Positions 1 to 6,459 of a DNA stretch of 11,785 nt are shown here, in pieces. Every line of letters begins with the position of its first letter. The stretch's first letter is position 1. The DNA is from an uncultured Marvinbryantia sp. (GTDB taxonomy: Bacteria; Bacillota; Clostridia; Lachnospirales; Lachnospiraceae). The notes beneath the pieces were generated by a model. The model was not told the DNA's origin and made no database searches. It worked only from the letters and a program-made list of their open reading frames with translations. The stretch lies in contig CANQJX010000035.1 of assembly GCA_947624335.1 (NCBI GenBank), positions 1 to 11,785 of the forward strand, read 5' to 3'. The position numbers were made by a program, and so were the translations under genes.

Positions 1-291
1 CTGGGCGCGACCAACGCTTTGCTGACAGCGATCAGCGCCAATGATCTGGCGGCGGCACAGGCGGCGGCGCAGGGGGCCGCTACGGAAAAGGAGAGCGAAA
101 AGACGACGGAAACAGATGCGAACGGCGTTGTAATCGATCCGAACCAGCAAACCCCGCAGACAGACCCGCAGCAGATGATTGATCCTCCGGAACCGGAAAT
201 TCCCGACCCGTCCAGCCCGGACGTGTATTATGATCCGGCCGGCGGCGCTTATATTGGAGATTCTCCGGATGACGTGATTATCATGGAGTGA
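1..291 (+). CDS. C-terminal end of an unidentified protein (5' truncated)
   Basis: The frame is open from the first base of the window and ends at TGA 289-291, so only the last 96 residues are visible and the start lies upstream. The visible part begins with a short Ala-rich, helix-like stretch (LGATNALLTAISANDLAAAQ). It then becomes a low-complexity tail rich in Pro, Asp, Gln and Thr, including PNQQTP, PPEPEIPDPSSPD and a final acidic DSPDDVIIME. Such disordered acidic/proline tails are common at the C-terminus of extracytoplasmic Firmicute proteins such as LytR-CpsA-Psr family enzymes or penicillin-binding proteins, but no diagnostic motif is present and I do not recognise the family. Only 10 bp separate its stop from the next gene, so the two are probably co-transcribed. 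The reading frame is well supported; the identity is not. Confidence 0.6.
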   Translation: MGATNALLTAISANDLAAAQAAAQGAATEKESEKTTETDANGVVIDPNQQTPQTDPQQMIDPPEPEIPDPSSPDVYYDPAGGAYIGDSPDDVIIME

Positions 292-301
292 GAAAAACCG
301 G

Positions 302-1285
302 ATGAGAACAGGAAAAGTATCGCAGAATGTGTTAGAGCGTTCGGTACTTCGGTATTGCCGGCAGGGACAGAAACATGCGCTTCAGGGCGCGGGAACAGGA
401 AACGACTGCGCGGTTCTGCCGGTATCGGATCGGACGGCGGTGTCCTGCGCGCTGCACGCTGCGGTGATTGATCAAACACAAAAAATACGTTATTGCCTGG
501 AGCATGCCATGAACAATCTGGCATGCTCCGGCTGTCTGCCGACGGCGCTTATGTCGGCGCTTCTTTTGCCGAACGAGGCAGAAGAGAGCGTTTTAAAAGA
601 GATTATGGCGCAGGCGGAGGCTGTGTGCGAAGAATATGGCCTGCAGATCTGCGGCGGGCATACGGAAGTGACGCCGGCAGTCGCCTGCCCGGTTCTGACG
701 GCGACGGCGTTTGGCGTCATGGAGGAAGCGCCGCTTCGAGCCTCCAATCTTCGCGCCGGTATGGATCTGCTGATTGCGGGTACCATCGCGCAGGAAGGAA
801 CGGCGCTGCTTGCCGCCGCGAAAGAAAAGGAACTGCGGACACGCTTTCCGGCGGATTTTGTAGAGAACGCCATCCATATGGGAAGGAGCATCTGTATCCT
901 CGACGCCGCGCAGGCGGCAAAGCGGGAGGGGGCCGCGGCGCTTCACGACGTGTCGCAGGGCGGTATTTTCGGAGCGCTCTGGGAACTGTGTGAGGGCGCG
1001 CAAATTGGACTGGAAGCAGATTTGCGCAAAATCCCCATCCGGCAGGAAACGGTGGAGATCTGCGAATATTACGGAAAAAATCCGTATCAACTGCTGTCGG
1101 GCGGCTCGCTTTTGATCGGGGCCAGGAACGGAAAAGCTATGGAGGAGCGGCTGCGTGGACGCGGGATAGACGCCGTATGGATCGGAACCTTTACGGAAGG
1201 CAGCCGGCGGATTTTGCGGAACAAGGAAGAAATCCGATTTTTAGAACGCCCCGCGCAGGATGCGATCTGGGAAGGGGAAAAATGA
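302..1285 (+). CDS. AIR synthase-fold protein, HypE/PurM-like, lacking the HypE C-terminal cysteine tail
   Basis: The 327-residue product has the order of a PurM/HypE/ThiL-fold ATP-binding protein. It has an N-terminal GTGNDCAVL segment (31-39), a helix NNLACSGCLPTALMSALLLP (71-90) matching the family's 'ND-A-GG-P' region, and GGHTEVTP (118-125). The signature HDVSQGGIFGAL (215-226) is followed by YGKNPYQLLSGGSLLIG (257-273), which corresponds to the HypE 'DP-EG-LL' segment. HypE makes the cyanide ligand of [NiFe]-hydrogenase through a C-terminal PRICG-like cysteine. Here the chain ends WEGEK with no such cysteine, and no other hyp gene is visible, so a hydrogenase role is doubtful. The true substrate is unknown. 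The ATG at 302 follows a weak GGAG at 285-288. The stop TGA overlaps the trmL start as ATGA, indicating translational coupling. Confidence 0.8.
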   Translation: MRTGKVSQNVLERSVLRYCRQGQKHALQGAGTGNDCAVLPVSDRTAVSCALHAAVIDQTQKIRYCLEHAMNNLACSGCLPTALMSALLLPNEAEESVLKEIMAQAEAVCEEYGLQICGGHTEVTPAVACPVLTATAFGVMEEAPLRASNLRAGMDLLIAGTIAQEGTALLAAAKEKELRTRFPADFVENAIHMGRSICILDAAQAAKREGAAALHDVSQGGIFGALWELCEGAQIGLEADLRKIPIRQETVEICEYYGKNPYQLLSGGSLLIGARNGKAMEERLRGRGIDAVWIGTFTEGSRRILRNKEEIRFLERPAQDAIWEGEK

Positions 1286-1782
1286 CACGATTGAATATTG
1301 TACTGTATGAACCGGAAATCCCATCCAATACGGGAAACATCGGCAGGACGTGCGCGGCGACGGGAAGCAGGCTTCACCTGATCGAACCGCTTGGATTCCG
1401 TCTGAACGAAAAGGCGCTGCGCCGCGCGGGAATGGATTACTGGGATCAGCTGGATGTGACGCGCTATCTTAATTTTTCCGATTTTTGCGACAGAAATCCG
1501 GGCGCAAAAATATATATGGCGACAACAAAAGCGCCGCGCTGCTATACAGATGTGGCGTATGAACCGGATTGTTTTTTGATGTTTGGGAAAGAGAGCGCCG
1601 GGATTCCGGAGGAGATCCTGCTGGAGTACCAGGATACGGCGGTCCGCGTTCCGATGATAGAGGGAACGCGTTCGCTTAATTTGAGCAATTCTGTGGCGGT
1701 CGTGCTGTATGAGGCGCTTAGACAGAATCAGTTTGCGCAGATGGAACGGACGGGACGTCTGACGCGCTATCACTGGAAATAA
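1282..1782 (+). CDS. trmL: tRNA (cytidine(34)-2'-O)-methyltransferase TrmL
   Basis: TrmL is a cytoplasmic SPOUT-class enzyme that 2'-O-methylates the wobble nucleotide of certain leucine tRNAs using S-adenosylmethionine. The 166-residue product is close to the usual TrmL length. It shows the N-terminal LNIVLYEPEIPSNTGNIGRT block (4-23), the SAM-knot segment CFLMFGKESAGIP (97-109), and VPMIEGTRSLNLSNSVAVVL (123-142), all diagnostic of the TrmL/YibK group. I chose ATG 1282 because the family begins at this point, a GAAGGGG ribosome site lies just upstream, and the start overlaps the previous stop as ATGA. A longer in-frame extension upstream (from 1177) would only read through the previous gene. 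Its last 65 nt lie opposite the end of the convergent response regulator gene. Confidence 0.95.
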   Translation: MTRLNIVLYEPEIPSNTGNIGRTCAATGSRLHLIEPLGFRLNEKALRRAGMDYWDQLDVTRYLNFSDFCDRNPGAKIYMATTKAPRCYTDVAYEPDCFLMFGKESAGIPEEILLEYQDTAVRVPMIEGTRSLNLSNSVAVVLYEALRQNQFAQMERTGRLTRYHWK

Positions 1783-2482
1783 CGCGGAAACAATATCCTA
1801 CGCCCCATACGGTATCCAAAGACCATGCGCCGCGGCCGGCCAGCTTTTCCCGGATACGCTTGATATGTACGTCTACCGTCCGCGCGTCGCCCAAATAGTC
1901 ATATCCCCATACATGATCTAAAAGCTGCTCCCTTGTAAACACCTGATTGGGCGATTTGGCAAGGAAATAGAGCAGCTCCAGTTCTTTGGGAGGCATCTCC
2001 ACAGAATTTCCTTCGCAGAAAACAGAATAGTTGCTTAAACTGATAAAGAGGCCGGGATATTCGATCTGCCTGGGCAGCGCTTTTTTTTGCCCGTCTGCAG
2101 GCGGAGGCGTCAGATAGCGCCGCCAGACGGCAAGGATCTGCGCCGTCAGTTCGCGGGTATCCGGGATTCTTTCCCAGAAAATGTCCGCGCCGGCATTCAG
2201 CGCGCGCACGCGTTCCGCGGAATGCGCCCGTGCGGCGAACAGAAAGAGCGGGGCGGGTGAAAGCGCGTTTAACTCGCGGCAGAATGCGGATATGGATTTC
2301 GCCGGGGCAATCCCGCCGTCTGCGATTACCGCATCCGGACAAAAAGAGCGGATCTCGTCCGCGGCCGCGGAAACGTCAAAAATGACCCGCACGTCCGGAA
2401 AGGATGCAAGCAGCCCGTCGCGCAGTGTTTTTGCCGTTTTTATATCATTTTCCAGAATCAGGATTTTCTTTGGAGTATTCAT
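1718..2482 (-). CDS. OmpR/PhoB-type response regulator with degenerate receiver domain (orphan)
   Basis: The 254-residue protein has an N-terminal receiver-like domain (about 5-122) and an intact C-terminal winged-helix DNA-binding domain (about 140-235). The latter contains MPPKELELLYFLAKSPNQVF, TREQLLDHVWGYD, RTVDVHIKRIREKL and VWGVGYCF, typical of OmpR/PhoB. In the receiver, D55 sits at the phospho-acceptor position (DAVIAD). However, the acidic pair is E11-N12, the switch Thr/Ser is A83, and the conserved Lys-Pro is R105-I106, so normal phosphorylation switching may be lost. No histidine kinase is adjacent. The gene begins 18 bp after the mutS2 stop on the same strand, so it is probably transcribed with mutS2. 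A GGGGCGG stretch just upstream of ATG is the only ribosome site candidate. The last ~20 residues (SSDSASDVPSVP...) run beyond the normal family end and are encoded opposite trmL. Confidence 0.9.
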   Translation of the reverse strand: MNTPKKILILENDIKTAKTLRDGLLASFPDVRVIFDVSAAADEIRSFCPDAVIADGGIAPAKSISAFCRELNALSPAPLFLFAARAHSAERVRALNAGADIFWERIPDTRELTAQILAVWRRYLTPPPADGQKKALPRQIEYPGLFISLSNYSVFCEGNSVEMPPKELELLYFLAKSPNQVFTREQLLDHVWGYDYLGDARTVDVHIKRIREKLAGRGAWSLDTVWGVGYCFRVISSDSASDVPSVPSAQTDSV

Positions 2483-2500
2483 GTCCGCCCCGTCTTTTGC

Positions 2501-4360
2501 CTAGTCTTGAAAGGTTACGATGGTTACGCCGGAATCGCCTTCGCCAAATTCGCCCAGCCGATAGGATTTTACATATTTCTGCCTGCGCAGATAGTTGTGT
2601 ACCGCTTTTCGCAGGGCGCCCGTCCCTTTGCCGTGTACAATGCGCACGCTCGGCATATGGGAGAGATAGGCGTCGTCCAGATATTTGTCCAGTTCGGCAA
2701 GCGCTTCGTCGGTTGTTTTCCCGATCAGATTCAGTTCGACGGCGGTGGAAGCGGATTTGGAAACCTTGATTTTTCCACTGCCGGTGCGCGCCTGATAGGG
2801 GGAGGCGGTCTCGCGGTCCGCGATCCGTTCCAGATCTTTGATGTTTACCTGAGAACGCAGAATACCCATCTGCACATAAAGGTCGCCCCTGGCGTTGGGG
2901 AGCGAACTTACCGTTCCTTTCAGATTCATGCTTAAAACGCGCACACTATCGCCGAGATGCAGATCCTTCGCTTCCAGCGTGTCGGAAGATCTGCGCCGGC
3001 TTTTCATTGCCATGCCGCTTTCAGCGGCGGACATTTTTTCGCGCAGACGGGAACGCTCCTGTTCCATTTCGCGCATCGGAAGGGAGTCTTTGCCGGCTTT
3101 ATGGAAGCGCTTAATCGTCGCGTCCGCGTATTCCTTTGCTTCGCGCAGGATTGCGTGCGCCTGCTCGTTTGCTTCGCGCAGAATACGCTCGCGGCTTGCC
3201 TCCAGCGTCTCCTGCTTTTGTTCTATGCGGTTTTTTAACTGTTCGATTTCCGCTTTATAGCGGTCGATTTCCTCCCGCTCCCGCTCAGCGGTTATGCGGC
3301 TTGCTTCCAGATCGCTGATCAGAGTTTCAAAATCCTCCGCCTGTTCGGAAAGCTGCGCGCGCGCTTCCTCGATGATTTCCGGCGCCAGTCCGAGCTTTGC
3401 CGAGATGGCAAACGCATTGCTTTTTCCGGGAATACCGATCAGCAGGCGGTAGGTGGGGCGCAGCGTTTCCACATCAAACTCGCAGCAGGCGTTTTCTACG
3501 CCGGACGTGGAAAGGGCGTAGACTTTTAATTCACTGTAGTGCGTGGTAGCCATCGTGCGCACGCCCAGCCGGTGCAGGCTGGATAATATGGAGATAGCCA
3601 GGGCCGCGCCTTCGGTCGGGTCGGTGCCGGCGCCGAGTTCATCAAACAGAACCAGCGAGCGGTCGTCTGCTTCTTTGAGAATGGATACGATATTGGTCAT
3701 GTGAGCGGAAAATGTGCTGAGACTTTGCTCAATACTCTGCTCGTCGCCGATGTCGGCAAACACATTTTGGAACACCGCCAGTTCGGAATGGTCAAAAGCA
3801 GGGATATGCAGACCTGCCTGCCCCATGAGGGTAAACAGCCCCGCCGTCTTTAAGGAAACCGTTTTTCCGCCGGTATTGGGGCCCGTAATAATCAGCAAAT
3901 TAAAATCTTTTCCCAGCCGGATATCAATGGGCACAACCTTCTTTTTATCCAGAAGCGGATGGCGTCCTTTTTTGATGTTGATGACGCCGTTTTCGTTAAA
4001 AACCGGTTCGCTTCCGCCGTAGGATTTGGAAAGCTGCGCGCGCGCAAAGATAAAATCCAGCCTGGTGAGCACGGCAAGGTCGCTTGCGGCCGCGTCCAGG
4101 TGCTGCGCCGTTTTTGCGCTTAAATCAGATAAGATGATTTCAATTTCTTTCGCCTCTTTGATTTCCAGTTCGCGCAGTTCATTATTTAATTTCATCACGG
4201 CCATTGGCTCTACAAACAGGGTGGAGCCGCTGGACGACTGATCGTGGATCATTCCCTGCACCTGTCCGCGGTACTCCGCTTTTACCGGCAGACAATAACG
4301 CCCGTTGCGCATGGTTACCACGGCGTCCTGCAGATAGGCGCGTGCGGAACCGTTTACCAT
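2501..4360 (-). CDS. mutS2: MutS2 C-terminal fragment: clamp/lever part, ATPase, coiled coil and Smr nuclease (frame-broken gene)
   Basis: This ORF encodes residues homologous to roughly the last four fifths of MutS2, a MutS-family ATPase/endonuclease now linked to suppression of recombination and rescue of collided ribosomes. Visible parts in order: TMRNGRYCLPVKAEYRGQ (16-33), HDQSSSGSTLFVEPMAV (39-55), Walker A GPNTGGKT (160-167), DEQSIEQSLSTFSAHMTNI (206-224), Walker B LVLFDE with LGAGTDP (236-248), ATTHYSELK (271-279), and a charged coiled coil (about 335-445). The C-terminal Smr domain (about 541-619) carries HGKGTGALR (576-584). The ATPase and Smr motifs look intact; the usual LDLIG is LNLIG. 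The ATG at 4360 has no ribosome site, and the protein clearly should be continuous with the upstream ORF. The two ORFs are out of frame at 4354-4372. The C-terminal part could be made only by reinitiation after the upstream stop. Confidence 0.92.
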   Translation of the reverse strand: MVNGSARAYLQDAVVTMRNGRYCLPVKAEYRGQVQGMIHDQSSSGSTLFVEPMAVMKLNNELRELEIKEAKEIEIILSDLSAKTAQHLDAAASDLAVLTRLDFIFARAQLSKSYGGSEPVFNENGVINIKKGRHPLLDKKKVVPIDIRLGKDFNLLIITGPNTGGKTVSLKTAGLFTLMGQAGLHIPAFDHSELAVFQNVFADIGDEQSIEQSLSTFSAHMTNIVSILKEADDRSLVLFDELGAGTDPTEGAALAISILSSLHRLGVRTMATTHYSELKVYALSTSGVENACCEFDVETLRPTYRLLIGIPGKSNAFAISAKLGLAPEIIEEARAQLSEQAEDFETLISDLEASRITAEREREEIDRYKAEIEQLKNRIEQKQETLEASRERILREANEQAHAILREAKEYADATIKRFHKAGKDSLPMREMEQERSRLREKMSAAESGMAMKSRRRSSDTLEAKDLHLGDSVRVLSMNLKGTVSSLPNARGDLYVQMGILRSQVNIKDLERIADRETASPYQARTGSGKIKVSKSASTAVELNLIGKTTDEALAELDKYLDDAYLSHMPSVRIVHGKGTGALRKAVHNYLRRQKYVKSYRLGEFGEGDSGVTIVTFQD

Positions 4361-4372
4361 TTCGTTAAGGCG
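4354..4372 (-). other. mutS2 frame-break junction with ATGGTAA start/stop overlap
   Basis: On the minus strand, the codons for VRR-A run directly into CTTAACGAAATGGTAAAC. The upstream frame reads L-T-K-W-stop, while the other frame reads L-N-E-M-V-N-G as expected for MutS2. About 34 nt (a number equal to 1 modulo 3) appear to be missing between the VRR codons and the LNE codons. The downstream ATG (4360-4358) lies 1 nt before the upstream TAA (4356-4354). This is an arrangement that can permit termination-reinitiation. Confidence 0.75.
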
Positions 4373-4845
4373 CGGCGGACGCTGCGCAGCGCGGGACTGG
4401 CGTCGTCGCTGATCTCCTCTTCGGAGGGGATGCAGCGGCGGATCTCATTTGCAAGCGGCGTAAGCGGCTGCAGGGCGTCGAACATTGCGTCCAGAACCGT
4501 AGGCGTTTCTTCCACGTTTTCCCTGCGCCCGTATGCCTTTACGCGGCTGCACGCCTCCAGCAGCCTGCAGACTGCAAGCAGTTCCTGCGGGCTTAAAACG
4601 CCGCCGATTTCCAGACGTTTTAGGGAACCGCGCACATCGGTCACGCCGGAAAAAGAAACGCTTCCTTTTTGAAAAATCAGGGAGAGCGCCAGGGAAGTTT
4701 CCGTTTGAAGCGCGCGGATTTCTTCGATGTCGGAGGAGGGCAGAAGGCCGCGGCAGAGTTCTTTTCCGGGCGGCGATCCCGCAAATTCTTCCAGTTGTCT
4801 GATGATTTTCGGATATTCTAATGTTTTCAGGACCTTTGCGTTCAT
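4354..4845 (-). CDS. mutS2: MutS2 N-terminal fragment, ends prematurely at a frameshift
   Basis: This 163-residue ORF is the true 5' end of mutS2. It starts at an ATG with a strong AAGGAG ribosome site about 7 nt upstream, and begins MNAKVLKTLEYPKIIRQLEE as MutS2 proteins do. The segment RLEIGGVLSPQELLAVCRLL (77-96) and EEEISDDASPALRSVRR (142-158) match the N-terminal core domain of the family. After VRR the frame should continue through about a dozen helix residues into LNEMVNGSARAYLQDAVVT. Instead it reads ALTKW and stops at TAA 4354-4356. The two fragments total 782 residues against roughly 790 usual for the family. The missing piece therefore explains both the shortfall and the frame change. 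It is probably a pseudogene unless the two halves work together. Confidence 0.9.
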   Translation of the reverse strand: MNAKVLKTLEYPKIIRQLEEFAGSPPGKELCRGLLPSSDIEEIRALQTETSLALSLIFQKGSVSFSGVTDVRGSLKRLEIGGVLSPQELLAVCRLLEACSRVKAYGRRENVEETPTVLDAMFDALQPLTPLANEIRRCIPSEEEISDDASPALRSVRRALTKW

Positions 4846-4873
4846 GAAAATCTCCTTTTCATACTATGCGTCC

Positions 4874-4902
4874 AGTGTATCACAGAACCGCCAAACCTGC
4901 AA
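4874..4902 (-). promoter_or_regulatory. Putative sigma-A promoter of the mutS2 operon
   Basis: On the minus strand, TTGCAG (4902-4897) is separated by exactly 17 nt from TACACT (4879-4874). A TG one base before the -10 gives an extended -10. It lies about 30 nt upstream of the mutS2 start codon and its ribosome site, a fitting position. Confidence 0.55.
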
Positions 4903-4909
4903 ATTTAAC

Positions 4910-4938
4910 TTGCTATCATTCTATTGATTTAGTAAAAT
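4910..4938 (+). promoter_or_regulatory. Putative sigma-A promoter of the secreted-protein gene and following block
   Basis: TTGCTA (4910-4915) is followed after exactly 17 nt by TAAAAT (4933-4938), a five-of-six match to the -10 consensus. Transcription would start near 4945, about 60 nt before the start codon at 5007. The leader contains a small hairpin, ATACGG/CCGTGT (4955-4973). This promoter is divergent from the mutS2 promoter, whose -35 element ends 8 bp away. Confidence 0.5.
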
Positions 4939-5006
4939 GTTTTTGGAAGAAACGATACGGTTTTGCGCCGTGTAAAAAGCGGTGAGAAAAACGGAGGTAG
5001 AAAACG

Positions 5007-6437
5007 ATGAGAAAAAAATACTTTTTTGGCGCGCTGCTTTTATCCTGCCTGCTTCTGTCCGCGGGAGCGGCGGCTTCGGATGCTGTCGAGGGGGTGGATT
5101 ACGGAAGAGAAGTGTATATCCATCCGACGGGGGTATTGTTTATGGGATGGGAGAATACGCTGGTCAGCGCTTTGATCGGAGAAGACGGGACACCGTATGA
5201 GTTTGTCAGCGAAGGCACGTTTCCTTACAGGATCAACGGGGTTTGCATTTCCGGGGATTACCTGTATCTTGCCACGGAAGACGGTGTTTACCGCGTTTTG
5301 CTCAGCGAATCGTCACAGGATGTGAGCACGGCGCAGAAAGTCTGCGAAGACTCGCTGAGCAACGGCTTTTCTATTTATGACGGCTACCTGTATTACCGGT
5401 ACGGGTACAGCCTGTACCGTGTCAGCGTCGAGGGCGGCGAAAAAGAACAGATCATACAGGACATAAACGACGCGGAGGTAACGAACCGGGGGATTTACTG
5501 TATGGAACAGAGCGGAAGATTATCGTGGCTGTCTTTTGACGGATATGAGAGCAAACGTCTGTGCGATGCGGAAGAGAAGTCTCATATGTCTGTGAGCAAC
5601 GGCGTCATTTACTTCTGGGGAGAGGATGAGGACGAGGTAGGCTGTTATTCTATCGCGGACGACGGTTTCCGTCAAATGGAAGTAGAGGAGGATATTTCCA
5701 CCTACTGCCTGTGGGCGGCTCCGGATTATCTGATCTATGACGATAATGATTTTGAAGCGGTCCGCCGCTACGACTTTTCGACCGGACGGGAGGAAAGGCT
5801 TTCCGAGATTCGGAGCATTCCCTACAAAGAAGAAGGATATTTCTATAACGGGATTCTTTATCAGGGCGACAGCGCAAACGGGAAGCTGTTCTATCTGGAT
5901 CCGGTAAAAGACACCCGCGGGGCAATTGAGCTTGCACAAATGATGAACGGTTCGCAGAAACAGCCGGATACACAGGCGCAAACGGATACACAGGCACAGA
6001 CGCCGGCGGCTTCTTCGGAAACCGGCTATAACATTGCCGAGGGCATCGGATATGTGGCGGGAGATGCGGCGTCAGGTCTGAAGACGAGCCATTTTGAACT
6101 GAACATGCCCGCAGACGGGAATCTTAACTGGGGGTATGACGTCATCAGCACGGAATCCATCCGCATTTATTATCAGCCGGCATTCGACGCCGGATATGGC
6201 GGGACGGTAGTGACAATTATGGCGTTCGACTGGGGAAGCAATGAATATGCGGAATTTCCGGACTGGCAGATGGCGGGCATGAGCAATGACAAAAAGTATG
6301 TGGCGCTGTTTCCGACCGATATGCAGGTGGATCCCAATAACGCCTCCCAACTGGAGGGATACAACGCCCTGCTGAACCATGTAAGAAAAATGAATACGGA
6401 AAATCCGGACAATCCTTTTGTGGTGTTGGACTACTAA
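5007..6437 (+). CDS. Secreted beta-propeller-like protein of unknown function
   Basis: The 476-residue product has an N-terminal export signal: MRKK, a hydrophobic run (5-19), and a likely signal peptidase I site after the GAAA at 20-23. C14 lies too early to be a convincing lipobox. Residues about 35-305 consist of repeated short beta motifs such as GDYLYLATEDGVYRV, DGYLYYRYGYSLYRVSVEGG, NGVIYFWGED and NGILYQGD. These resemble the DUF5050-type propeller repeats common in clostridial surface proteins. A low-complexity linker with DTQAQT twice (321-332) joins this to a C-terminal domain (about 357-476) that I do not recognise by name. No sortase motif or C-terminal membrane anchor is present, so it is probably released or loosely held. 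The ATG at 5007 has a good GGAGGT site 8 nt upstream. The stop is 22 bp before yhaM, suggesting co-transcription. Confidence 0.8.
   Translation: MRKKYFFGALLLSCLLLSAGAAASDAVEGVDYGREVYIHPTGVLFMGWENTLVSALIGEDGTPYEFVSEGTFPYRINGVCISGDYLYLATEDGVYRVLLSESSQDVSTAQKVCEDSLSNGFSIYDGYLYYRYGYSLYRVSVEGGEKEQIIQDINDAEVTNRGIYCMEQSGRLSWLSFDGYESKRLCDAEEKSHMSVSNGVIYFWGEDEDEVGCYSIADDGFRQMEVEEDISTYCLWAAPDYLIYDDNDFEAVRRYDFSTGREERLSEIRSIPYKEEGYFYNGILYQGDSANGKLFYLDPVKDTRGAIELAQMMNGSQKQPDTQAQTDTQAQTPAASSETGYNIAEGIGYVAGDAASGLKTSHFELNMPADGNLNWGYDVISTESIRIYYQPAFDAGYGGTVVTIMAFDWGSNEYAEFPDWQMAGMSNDKKYVALFPTDMQVDPNNASQLEGYNALLNHVRKMNTENPDNPFVVLDY
5965..6000 (+). repeat. Two tandem 18-bp repeats coding the DTQAQT linker
   Basis: CGGATACACAGGCGCAAA (5965-5982) is followed directly by CGGATACACAGGCACAGA (5983-6000), with 16 of 18 bases identical. 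The repeat is in frame and lengthens the interdomain linker by six residues, so copy number could vary without harming the frame. Confidence 0.8.
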
Positions 6438-6459
6438 CAGTTATACGGAGACAGAAAGC

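Noticed and set aside
1087..1773. A 228-codon open frame on the minus strand opposite the HypE-like gene and trmL.
   Set aside because: It is antisense to two well-supported genes, is rich in Arg/His/Ile as expected of a shadow frame, and has no recognisable motif.
2404..3318. Several plus-strand open frames opposite mutS2 and the response regulator gene.
   Set aside because: The minus strand carries unmistakable MutS2 and OmpR-family motifs; these frames are Arg/Ser/Cys-rich shadows.
5520..5981. A 153-codon minus-strand frame inside the secreted-protein gene.
   Set aside because: It has no ribosome site or family features, and the opposite strand encodes a protein with a clear signal peptide and repeats.
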